NCBI RefSeq assembly: GCF_963678635.1
Contig: NC_087070.1
Coordinates: forward strand, 54,786,617 to 54,850,616
DNA: 64,000 nt
Direction of reading: 5' to 3'
Source of the DNA: Symsagittifera roscoffensis
Lineage: Eukaryota; Xenacoelomorpha; Acoela; Convolutidae
In this document: positions 24,201 through 36,200 of the stretch, piece after piece
Layout of the letters: every line of letters begins with the position of its first letter
Position numbering within the stretch: position 1 is the first letter of the stretch
Position numbers and translations under genes: made by a program
Notes under the pieces: model-generated
Databases searched by the model: none
The model's input: only the letters and a program-made list of their open reading frames with translations
What the model was told of the DNA's origin: nothing

Positions 24201-27200
24201 CAGCGACAGACTACACAATCGCACGCGAGCAGGAATTCGCAATGAACCAAAGGAAGGGAGATACCGGAGGAATCACACAACAGGAGACGGAACTCGAGGC
24301 GGAGCAAATTCAAGAAATTCCAGAAACCAAAGAGAAAAAGCGGGGTCGGAAACAACGACTTGTTTCCTACTCAAGTCAGGATTCAGCTAGTTCACTGGAT
24401 GAAACTAGTTCTAGACGATCGGGAAGAAAACGAACCGCAGTGACTAAGATGGGGGCAGTCATGATCGATAACATCCAAAAGACGGATAAGTCAGGAGCCA
24501 AATGAAAAGGAGGAGAAAAAGAAGTTTGAGTAACAAACTTATATAAACAATTTACAAAACTGTTCATATGTAGGTCCAGGGAGAGGGCATGCTGTGAAAC
24601 GGCAAAAACTCAAAAGTTTGTGTTTTAAAGGTGTTGTGGTTGATTGGCAAAACTTGTTATTAACCCTATTGATTACTGTTAACATCGATGCATTGGATAC
24701 GTGACTAGAGTCATCAATTTTTACAAGGAGGGAAATGTCATAGTATCTAAATTTAGTTCAAGTTCCATTTCTAGTTGTGCTACTTAATTTATTTATCTGT
24801 CTGGCGCTAACTGATAATTAACCTTCGGAGTTTGTCTGTCACCTTCGGATGACAGCTATTTTATTGTCTCCGACTAACTTTCTAAACTACGGATACTTAC
24901 TCAAAAGGATTAAAATTAACACATCGAAACCGTCTTTTCTCATCGGGTCTTATCGGGTTTTCACGGAATTTTATGGAAGAAGTTACTATAGTGCTGAATT
25001 AAAACAACCGGATAAAATGATTTGAAAAGATTTTTTTGAACTTGTTTTTCTCAGTTTCAGTGGCATTTGGCCAAAAAAACTATCAGGACAAGAATTGCTA
25101 GGAACTTTACCAGCTTTTTTATGATGTAATTTTTATTGCGAAAGTTCCAACCAAATTATTTCCTTAAAACGGGTCATTTCACTTTGTTCGAAATTGAGGA
25201 GGTAGTACACAGGGTAAGTTGATTCTTAGATCAAATGACCCTGTGTACCTCCTCAATTTTGAACAAAATGAAATGACCCGTTGTAAGGGACTAATTTTGG
25301 TTCAAAATTTTGCAATAAAAGTTGCATCATATTAAAGCTGGTAAAATTATAGCAATTCTTGTCCTGATAGTTTTTTCGGCCAAATGCTACTGAAAATGAG
25401 AAAAACGATATTTTTGAGAAGAACGTTTTTGAGAAGAAAATGAGAAGAACATCTTTTTTTGTTCATTTTATCCGGCTGTTTTAATTCAGCACTATAGTAG
25501 CTTGATCAGCACAAAATTCCGTGAAAACTCGATTAACCGCAAAAAAACGTTTGAACAAGTGGTTGAAATATAAGTTGCACAAAATGGCTATGTTTTACCC
25601 AGGTTTTCCCGAAAAAGCTTTTTCTTGTAGGGTGGTTCATCGTGAAACTAAATGGTGTATTACTTATTACAACTATCTGAAACACCCTGTAAAAAATTTT
25701 TTTTTCAACGGCAGTGAGCATTATTATACAATTATTATAGAACAAGTGATATAAAGCTCGAAAAACCAAAAAAAGATGGTCAATTTTATTATCCAAAAGA
25801 CAATTGCTGTGATGTTCTATCTCTGTTTTTTGAATTATCGGGTCTAATCTAACCTTCAATTATAATCCACTCTTTTGCAGTGAGCACAATTCAACTAAGT
25901 TTGTGAGAAATAACACGGTTTTGTTTGAAATGCTCGATTTTTTCTAATACTTTTAACCATTCGCGTAGATAGGCCAATAGACCATTTTGTTATGGATCAC
26001 TCATCCATTAACAAATCCGGCATGGGTGATTGCAATCAATCTGTTGGTGCACTTCATAAAATTTTTGATGTCGCCATTTTAAAAAAAGTCATAAAACACC
26101 TAGAATTTAAGTTATTATAGATAAATTTCTGGCAAAGCATGTGTCATTACCATGGTTTTGAGTCATAGTATGCAACTGTATAGCCAGTTTTTTTGATAAA
26201 ATTTGGATTTAACTGCCGGACTGGGCAATGGCTAATTGTTTAACGTAATACTTGATTAAGCTGGTCGGTTTTTAGTAGTCAACGAACGTAGTGAAGGCAT
26301 GTATACATGTTGCGTTAATTTTTTTCTTGGTTTTCCCAAAAATTGATCAATGTTTTTCTTTGCGTGGTTTGACTTTTTGTTCTGACTTTTGAAGATGTTT
26401 TTTGATGTTTCAGCTAACGATTTTTGCGGCAAAGGCTCATATAACAGTAAAAACAGTTGTTTTCCGGAGTTCAATCGTTTTGCAAGAACTTTTTCTGTTT
26501 TATTATGGGTTTTGAATTTAACTAACCAATATGGCAAATTTGGGATATTAGCGCACGATATGTAGCGTTCCTATAACATGCGTAAGCTCCGAATAAAATC
26601 ATTCCGAACCAATTTGACGTGTATCATTTAGTCCAATGGTTAAGAGAGACTGAACACGTTCCTTTGTACTTTTAATAGCGTGTAGAGGAATTGAAAGCCG
26701 AAAAATTTAAAAAGTTTCCCCTTTTTCACAATACTTCCATCAATAATTTTTAAAAAAAGCTTTAAAATGCATTGGGAACATTCAGAATTTTACTCTGATG
26801 TACGAGCAGTCTGTTGTTTTTGAAACTCAGAAATTCAAATGAACTTGCTCAAGCGAAGGCAAGTTAGGCTTTCGAATTACCCAAAAAAAATGATGCAGAA
26901 AACCCTGAATTGCGGGTTACTTCAAAATTAAATTATATGATTAGATTTTCCAGTTAAAAAAATCATATTGTTGATTTTCTGTCAAATTGAGAAAACGTTT
27001 TACGCAAATGGTGCAATCAAAAAAGCTTTTTTGTGGTAACTATTCTTTGGTCCATTTTTTCTGAAAGTATGAAGAACTGTATAATCAAGTTCTTCAAAAC
27101 TTTTCAAAGTTGATATTGATAAAATTTTCCAAAAAAGGACAGTTTTGATTTGTTATTCTACCGTTTTAAACAAATTTAAAAAAAAAACAAGAGAAATATC

Positions 27201-30200
27201 ATAACCAAGAGCTCAAAAATCAATCAAAATTAGTCTTTTATTATTTTGGGAAACCTTGGTTTAAAAGCTAACTCAGCATAATCCTTTCTCTCCAAATTCT
27301 CTTGTTTTTGTTGAAGCGTAGCAAGATAACACTCATTCGTCTTTTTAAAAAACAAAATTTTAAATTTTTCCTTTTGAATTTTCGCATCCTTAGTGATTAA
27401 AAATAGAGACTAGAGATGTAAAAACACCTTTTGCAGCTTACACTATATTTATATTGTACAACAGTGTGAAAGCTTAGTATTTCTCAATTTTTTTTGACCA
27501 GATATACATGAGGCATTTGAAATTTTTGTCGATTTATTTCAGGTTTCTCCTTGCTGGTTGCGTTTCTTAACACCAACGCAATTTTTAGTTATATTGGAGC
27601 TAAAGACTCTTTAGCTTTAAGCTTTTATGACAAGAATGTGTTCGATTGTTCTTGGTTTCGATAGCTAAAATTTTTCTATTTTTATACAATGTTTCTTTCG
27701 CTTGTGTTTTTTGTTACTTCTATTTTTATACAATTACACTTTCTTTTGTTGTTGCTTTCTTATGTTTTTTTTGCCTCTGGAATGGGTAGCATCAGGTTTT
27801 CTGACGCGGTCTGTTTCAGAAGTTTTTCCCTTGTATGCTTTTTTGTCTTTTTTGTTTCAAAGTTTTTCTTGATAAGAAGAAAGTGACGGAATAATTGCGC
27901 TCGCGTGTTTTTTTCCAGTAAAGTTTCGACTTTATAACAAAACTTTTTGACGGGACTTTCTTATATCATCGAAACTTTATTCGGGAAAAAAATTTACTCG
28001 AGCTCAATTTTTCCGTCACTTGATTCTGAACAAAAAAATTTGGAGTTTTAATGAAAGTTTTCATAAAACTGCTAGTTTTGCCAAAGTGAGATAAACAACG
28101 CGCAACATATGTTGTGCTATTAACCCGTAAAGTTGTATTGAAACGTATGGATGGATGATTTTTAAAAATACCTTTTCTGAAAACTTTCGTATGGACAGAT
28201 AATTTTTTTAAAAATTCATTTGTGAAAGCGTTCTCATATATATTTAGTCGAATTCAATTCAATTCCTTATACGTTAAAGGGCAGTCACAGTTTTCAAGGC
28301 GTTGCCTTGATACGAGCAGCTTATTTTAGTTTTTAGTTTCATCTTCTGAGCACGTGTATATAAAAAATCAAAGTTTATTTCCAATTTTACTATATTTTAA
28401 AGTTTACCATTGATTCAAAAGGCTTGTACAGCAATTGTTCCATTTTCAATTTTAAGCTTAAACTTGAAAACTTAATTCAAATTTTTTCTTTTTTTTCGTG
28501 TTTCTTCCCAAATTAAACTTTTTCATATCAAATATGCTGCTGAAATGTCATTAGTGTCATCTTTAGAATGTTAAACGTGATTTGTGGAACAGTTAACATG
28601 ATTTGTGGAATATTTAACACTTTTTCGGATTTTTATTGCAAGGACAACATTTCTCTACACTGAAAGAATTGTTTATTTTCTTTTTATAATTTGAAGCAGG
28701 ACCGAAAGGTTTTTTTATATGGAATCACACTCGACCCCATACGAGTTTTATTCTAGGTAGTCAAAATTGACTGGAAAAAAACCGACCTGAATCCCTCATT
28801 CCTTCCCAGTCTTCGAGAGTTGTTGGAACAATAATATTTGTGGGTGTTGTTGTTTAGGTTGTGTGAAGGGTACTGAGGCCGAGAGGAATTTGATTGCATA
28901 TCTGTTTGAGAACTACACGAAAGAGGTGAGACCGGTAGACAAACACAACGAGACACTCTGCCTCGAGTTCGGCATCGCCATCTCACAACTGCACGAAGTG
29001 GTAAGACGACTAACACTATAATTGTAGCGCTTAAAACAATAAAAAGACCGTCATTTATATATGTCACCATACTACTAGATGCCATGGTATAGATCCAGAA
29101 GGTCATTTTGTTCGAGTACAGTCGAAGCATACTTTTCGACAAAACATAAGCGTCATCTATTGACCGTGGTCAAACTCTAATTCATTAAAAATCTGAGTGA
29201 TTTCGTTCCGAGTGAAAAAAACCCTATTTGTTAAAATTTGACGAATACATTTTTGCAGACCAAATCATAATCAATTAATAACTGATTCGGATAAAGATAA
29301 TATTTGTTGTGTGTTACGGAGTTGTCGTATTGCTGATCAGATTACAGCGGAGTCGATTTTGTAACGATATCTACCGAAAGGCGGGCGCAAAATTTGATAC
29401 ATCTCTAATTTTTTGATAGAAACGATGGAAAAATAGAATATGTCAGTAAAAATGCTTAAGCCTCACAATGTCTCGACCTTAACAGCTGTGAAAAGTTAAA
29501 ATCTGTTAGACGCTCTGTACCTTTACTATTTTTTTATTCTACCTGATTTATATTGTTGTTCGGAGCTTCAAGTGATGTAAAAAAAACTGTGATCAATTTT
29601 TGCGAAATAATGGAAATTTGAAAATTGTTTATTTTGCGTTCATATAACACGCGTAAGCGAAGCAAAATATTTGGTCAAATTTTGGGATAGGAGAACTTAA
29701 CTGCGTCAATTTATACTTTACGTAGCGTGTGGAGGCATAAACAATAAAAAAATTTAAATGTTTTTGCTAGTTTTTTTCTTAAGCTGGTGCTTAGGTTCAA
29801 TAAAAAAATTCAGAGCTTTGCCTTCATATAAAGGAGGGTTGTTTGCTTGAAAACTAACAACTAGTTGTTCTCGTTTTCATAGTTATAGTACAGAAATGGT
29901 TTCAGCGATCCGTTGATTTTTCTCTTGATCATGTTGGGAAGTTTCGAGCTGTCTGGAATCAATTTCGAGACATTACATACAAAAGAAGTCAAAAATTCAA
30001 AAATAACTCCCTGCATCCAGTTTCAAGCGTTAATATTTTATTATATTATGGTTTTATCACCAGACTCTTTAAAGTTAAAAAACAAGACTGCTCGTATCAG
30101 GGCAAAACCTTGAGTGTCCTCACTGCCCTTTAAGTGGTCTTGAATAGTATTTGCCAATTGAAACAATGACAAACTATAAACTCAGGCAGATAATATCAAA

Positions 30201-33200
30201 GTTTGAGTTTTTCTTCGGCTCTTGTAGATCCATGGATCGATCCCACGAGTGAGCAACTATTCTTTTGGAAACAAGCATATATATATATATTTCACATTCT
30301 TCAAAAATCAGAACTCAAACTCTTTCATAATCAGTTAAAAATTGATTACAATCTCTCGTTTTCATTAACAAGTTATAACAAATATAGATTATTTAAAAAT
30401 TTAGTTTTGATTATTTTTTTAATTACTTTTTTGGCACAAATATGATTGATTCTATTTGGTAACTTTTACCCGTTAATCCCTTTTTTGACTTTCAAAAATA
30501 GATGAAAATTTTTGCGCGGCATGGTTTCTGCCGTGATGATTTTTTTACGCCATCCGCGTGATCCCACGTGTTGTTGCCGCATAATAAATTATCTGATTTT
30601 TCTTCAGATTTGCTTACCCGATAGTTTCAGTTTCAAACCCAGTTTTTCAAGGTAGTGTAGGCAGGAGTTTTGATCATGTTAAGTATAAATCAATCGAAAA
30701 TGCGAGGAGTATATAACCAGCCGAAAAATTACATAATATAAAAGAAGTTTGTAAAACTTTTAGAACCAGTCTTACAAAAAATGAGACAAAAAGTTGATTT
30801 AAATCTGTTAATAATCTAATATAACCTCTCTTTTCGAAATCGAATATAGTCAATTTTAACACATAATAATCGATGACAATCGAATATTTTTTATCTGAAT
30901 TTCTAATTAACTTGTTTTGCTTAAAATACAGCAAAAGAAAAACACCATTGTAATCGATTATAGTTGGTTATATTCCCTTTTAGTTGCCCATTTTGTCTTC
31001 GAACTTCCACCTGAATTGCTTATATTTTATGCTTTTTGTAGACGTTAGTTTATGTGAAAAAAAGAGGCCAACAATTTTCAAATCAATTCAAATTTACAAC
31101 GTTTTTTTTTTCATTTCTTCTGATTATAGTTCTTTCATGATGAACATTCGATACTTTTTGATCACCAAAGTATCAGCACACTGATTTAGTTTCATGATTT
31201 ATACAGAAGAGTTATAATTCACCTACTGCGGGATTCTTTCAAGTAAAACGAAGGGATTTCTATGAAACTTATGATTCGTGGTAAAACTTTGTGCTTAGGT
31301 GAACCAAAGAGTGACAAGACATCCCACTTTTAGAGATTTTTCTTAGAAAAAAGGATTATAATCTAGTATACTGGATTGTAACAGATTATACTAAATTATA
31401 AGAGATTATAAGAGACTCTAAGAGATTTTCGAAAAAATTATAATCAATTATAATTGATAATAAATGATTATAATTTCGCGAAAATTTTTATCATTATAAT
31501 GGATTATAAATCGTTTAAACGTCCAATTTTGGCGCTTATAATTAATTATAGTTTTGATAAAAGTACAGTTATAATTGTAACATAATTGGTTATTTTCTCT
31601 TTATACTAAGTACGGGCAAATCAAACAAAGTGACTCTTCACATGCGCCCCACAGTTTTAAAATGAATGTTTTAGCTCAGAAACAATTGTTTCTATAAATC
31701 TTTGGTTCTGCAATTGATGAAACTATTTCTTTGTTTGGTTTACTTATCTGGTAGCTTTCTGACACTTCGCGGTTTACGTAGCGCCACCCCTGTAAAACAT
31801 CAAGTTATATGTCTCAATAGTAAAGTGCTGATATATAAATGTCATCTCGACATTTTTCGGCTCCACCTCCGACGTTGCCTTGACGGGAATTTACGACATT
31901 CTTATCTCCACGTTAAGTTTAACTTCTTAAGTTCTTGGAAAATTTCCGTCGAAACACTTCAAGCGGAACTTTTCACCAGCGGGACATTTTTTTGTTAATT
32001 TTGTTTTTGCTTCGTAATGTTAAACTTATATATTTAGGTGTATCAAATCTTTTGTGATCCTTTTTTGTCATTTTGAACATTATAGAATACCTTGATTAGA
32101 GTAGCTTGGACTCAGTTGTATTTAATTCCCTGATTGTTTTTTCGCTGAACAGCGTTTGACAAACAACTAAATATGGTTTTGACAAAAAGAGTGCTTGACT
32201 GATTATTGTAATCAGTTCAATAAATCATGCCTCACTGAGTAATAATTTTTGGCATATTATTTGTCGAACATGTTTGTAGTTGAATGTACTTGAGCGCTTG
32301 AAAATAACAAAAAGCTTTATGATTGGATTTTTCTGAATTTCACGCCTCAATAGACCATTAAAAGCGACTGTTTTCAGCAAGCAGATATACCTGCTATAGA
32401 ACTATAAGAATTTCTGGCAGCCAACTCCAATTGTACTATCTATATAATGCTTGACTAATATGATTTTTTTGCATTGGATTCAATTTGCGTTTGAGATGGT
32501 GTCCGTTTTAGGATTTGCTATAAAAAGCACTAAAAGCGATTAAAAAGGGAATCCATTTTAATTTCTTTGTTGCCACTTTTCAGCTCTCAACTGACGTAAA
32601 TGACATCTGTCATGTACCTCATTTTTGGAGTCTTAGGTTGCCAAATAAAAATAGCTCTTATTCTCAAAGAGAAAATGTTCCGTTTTAGTTTCACTTTTCT
32701 TAGACCAATCGCTTTTTAGTTGGTCAGTTGTTCCATACAACACATTTTGCGTGCCTCTACCGACAACAATTGCGGCCGATATTGAATTATTGACTTTCTT
32801 TTCCCTCTGTGATTTTTCTGACCGGATTAGTAATCAGTCCCTCCCTACCTATGTCCTGTTGCTCCCGTCCGTTCACCCAAAATATCGCAAATCCCAATAA
32901 AGCCAGATTTTTCATTTCACGTTCCACACCGCCCCGTGGTTTATCACGGGCGGAACAATTTGGGCACAGGTGTTGCGCTCACATAGACGAAACAGCCAAG
33001 AGCAAAGCTGAAACAATAGGAATTGATTAAACTGTTAAATCGAATTTGATGCATCATCAAGTTTATCCAAACACAAACCTCATACAGTTTTTTTACTTTA
33101 AGCCAAAGGGTTTGATCTTTTTGATCCAAAATAATTACTAATAGTGTTTTAATTACTAATTGGTATGAAAAAATAAAAAGCATGCTTGCAATTTTTTTCT

Positions 33201-36200
33201 CAGATTGTAAAAACTATGTTTGAAACTAATAGTTATCTTTTGTTGCAATTTTTTCGGTATATTTGGCCTAATTGTGTGCTTCGAATAACTGGCCAGTCTG
33301 TCGATTGCACTATATCAGAACAGAAAGAACTGTAGATAGATAATCTGAAGTAAAAGTATATGAGCCGGACAGCCAGTGTTTTGAAAACACTTCAACCGTC
33401 TGTTTTCACTATTTTCTTCGGCCCCGCTATTTCTAACGCCCTACAGAAATGCTTGAAAAGTATGTTGTGATTCAAGAAGGTTGGCTTTCAACTGAGCAGC
33501 TGAATAAACACCGCATTTTTTTTATCACAGCGCAAAGTTTTCTTTTCAGAACTGCATTTCGGATCTCCAGTCAAATGCTATTTAACTTGAGTTGACCGGC
33601 TCCGAAATATTTTGGAAGCACACTGGTGTTCAGAAAAGCACTCGGGTCGAAGTTGTGGTTTTATGATTAGACGGTCGCAACCAAATTTTGGTATTTTTAG
33701 ACTGCCGCGACCAAAATTGAATATTTTCAGACAGCCGCGACCAAAATTTGGTATTTCCATATTTTGCGGACCTATGCATTTTGTCCACGTACCGGCGCGA
33801 CCAAAGGATAGTTAACCACGAGCGGCGCGACCGATGGAAAGATAACCGCGATCGGCGCGACTGAAGGAAAGTTAGTCGCGGCGGTCAAAAATTAGTCGCG
33901 GTGTTCGAAAAATTATTCGTTCGCGGCGGTCAAAAAATTAGTCGTGACGGTCGAAAAACTAGTCGTGGTGGTCAAAAAACTAGTCGCGGCGATAAAAAAA
34001 ATCAGTCACGGCATGGTCGACACATTAAAGATACAGTTATACTGGATTTTTTTTGCTATTTGCAACTTTTTTTTTCAGTTTTGCAAATATAAAACTCAAT
34101 AACTTTAAAATAAAACCAAATAGTTTTAGCTTTTCTATAACATTTGCTGTTTGCTGAAGTTGTTTCCGTTTATTTGATGGCTGTTCTTTTACTTTTTAGC
34201 GTCTAATTTTTCAATAACGCCCTGACTAACTTTCCGTCTATACGGCGAAAAATTTTTGGACCATGCCGCGACTAATTTTTTGACCACCACCGCAACTAAC
34301 TTTTTGACAATGCCGCGACTAATTTTTCGACCGCCGCGACTAATTTTTGACTCTCGCGACTAATTTATTGACCATGTCGTGACTAATTTTTCGACCGCCG
34401 TGACTAATTTTTCGACCACCGTGACTAACCTATCGACCGCTACAAATAATTTTTCGAACGCCGCGACTAGTTTTTCGACCATGTTGGGATTAATTTTTCG
34501 ACCACCACGACTTTTTTTTCAACCGCCGCGGCTAACTTTTTGACTATGCCGTGACTAATTGTTGACCGCCGCGACTAACTTTTTGACCATGTCGCGACTA
34601 ATTTTTCGACCGCCGCGACTAGTTTTTTTGGGCGCCGTGATGAATTTTTCGACCGCCGCGACTAATTTTTCGACCATGTTCTGACTAATTTTTTGACCAC
34701 CGCGACTAATTTTTCGACCACTGCGACTATTTTTTGGACCGCTTCGATAAATTTTTCAACCACTTGCTCGACTAATTGCTCGACAATGCGCGACTAATTT
34801 TTTGACCACCGCGACTTATTTTTCGACCATGCCGTGACTAATTTTTGACGCTCGCGACTAATTTTTTGAGCATGTCGCGACTAAGTTTTCGACCACTGCG
34901 AGTAACTTTTCGACCGCCGCTAATAATTTTTCGACCGATGCGACTAATTTTTCGACCATGTCGCGGCTAATTTTTCGACCGCCGCGACTTACTTTTCGAC
35001 CATGCTGTGACTAATTTTTGACGCTCACGACTAATTTTTTGACAACTGCGACTAACTTTTTGACAGCCGCGACTATTTTTACGACCGCCGCTATGAATTT
35101 TTCGACCACCTCGACTAATTGTTCGGCCATGCCATGACTAATTTTTGACGCTCGCGACTAAATTTTCGACCGACGCTACTAACTTTTGGACCGCAGCAAA
35201 AGATTTTTTGTCCGCCGCGACTAGTTTTTCACCGATATGAGTGGGTATTAGCTTCGTTTGTGAAAATTTTTATATGGTAAAGTTTGAGTCTATTTTATTT
35301 TTTTTCGGGGCCGTGGCGACTTGCATGGGCACCGCTTCATAAAAATAATTACTCCCTTTGATGCGACAGACATCAGTTTAATTATAGTTGCAAATGTGAA
35401 TAAGCAAACTCAAATCCAATTGCGCTATCAGCCGCATGCCGAACGGAACGCATGCGAAGGGCATGTCTACACATTTTTTGATATGCATCAATTTCGTCTG
35501 TGATGTTAGTGTCATAATCTGGTTGTATAGTAGAAGTTAGTTTTACCCATTTGAACTGAATAGTCAAGCAAGCATTTAATGTTTTGAAGTTTTAGTGGTA
35601 AAAAAGCAGTGGATACGCAAAATAATTGGTTAGTGCGAACTAAACCAAATTTAAAATGGTTTTTTGACCTATCTTTTTTTCTCAAATCGAAAAATAAATG
35701 TTAAAATAGGATTGATTAAGTCGTTGAATAGCTAGCCAGGAGCTGAATTTGATGACGCCGGCTAAAAATTAAATGACGAAGCGATAGTGGTAGGTATTAC
35801 GAGTATTACTGGGGACTAAATGCTCAGTGACAAATGAGGTTAAGGAAATTTACATTATTGTTGCGACTTTCGAAGAAATCGGAATAATTTTGCGTGGGGT
35901 GTTCTTTTTTGTCAGTCAACTTTCGCCAATCGAAGTACTAATTTTTGGCAAAAACTTATAATAGCCAAATAGAGTAACCAACGTTCTGAGTTCAATTGAA
36001 AAAAAAAGATATTTTGCTTCCGATAATTTTTTGTTAAAATTTTGGGGTCTGAAAATTGCCAATTTTGCTATGCTCTGAACTAATTTTTGCGCGCTGTGAA
36101 GCTTTTAATTATAAAGTCAAAATTTTAATGCGTTTATTTATAAGCGGCGAAGTATCCATTAAATAATCGCAGTCATTTTGTACAATTTTTTCCCATTTTT

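Larger units (their letters stand above)
18759..24942 (+). mobile_element. Ty3/gypsy LTR retrotransposon B, full length but broken
   Basis: Two LTRs (18759-18966 and 24736-24942) flank gag, protease, reverse transcriptase, RNase H, integrase and a tail, in Ty3/gypsy order. A polypurine tract GGAGGGAAA precedes the 3' LTR. By eye the LTRs differ at about nine positions in 207, so the insertion is not recent. In-frame stops stand at 19758, 22722, 22902, 23418 and 23610, and frameshifts lie near 20200, 20340, 21120, 21455 and 21530. It sits in the left arm of a fold-back element and in intron 1 of the receptor gene, in the sense direction. Confidence 0.95.
18533..25691. mobile_element. Long palindromic fold-back DNA element, split by retrotransposon B
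   Basis: The left end TACAGGGTGTTTTAG (18533) is the inverted match of the right end CTGAAACACCCTGTA (to 25691). The inverted similarity continues inward: left blocks TTTCACGACGAATCACCCTA, TTCACGGAATTTTATGG and CAGCACTATAGT-type motifs are all found reversed on the right at 25420-25690. The two arms meet near 25230 around a CACAGGG...CCCTGTG hairpin. Without element B the element would be roughly 870 bp and nearly all palindrome. The ends are compatible with a TA target, which suggests a Tc1/mariner-like MITE, but no transposase is present. Confidence 0.8.
25692..28857. other. End of intron 1, dispersed repeats only
   Basis: No gene is recognised. Two pieces have partners elsewhere: 26560-26700 resembles 29630-29745 (CATGCGTAAGC, AGCGTGTAGAGG), and 28274-28325 is a minus-strand copy of the GTATCAGGGCAAAGCCCTGA hairpin repeat. 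The intron ends in a T-rich tract and TTGTTTAG at 28857. Confidence 0.5.
29001..33659. other. Intron 2, first part, no gene recognised
   Basis: AT-rich sequence with dispersed repeats (29630-29745; hairpin repeat at 30083-30160) and an ATTATAA-rich stretch at 31340-31620. Short open frames such as 31702-31998 show no domain. Confidence 0.5.

Noticed and set aside
31702-31998. A 98-codon open frame with a hydrophobic start that resembles a signal peptide.
   Set aside because: No family resemblance and no support on either side; it lies between dispersed repeats.
34206-35240. A regular repeat array that might be taken for CRISPR.
   Set aside because: Units are contiguous 20-22-bp minisatellite monomers with no unique spacers, in an animal intron.
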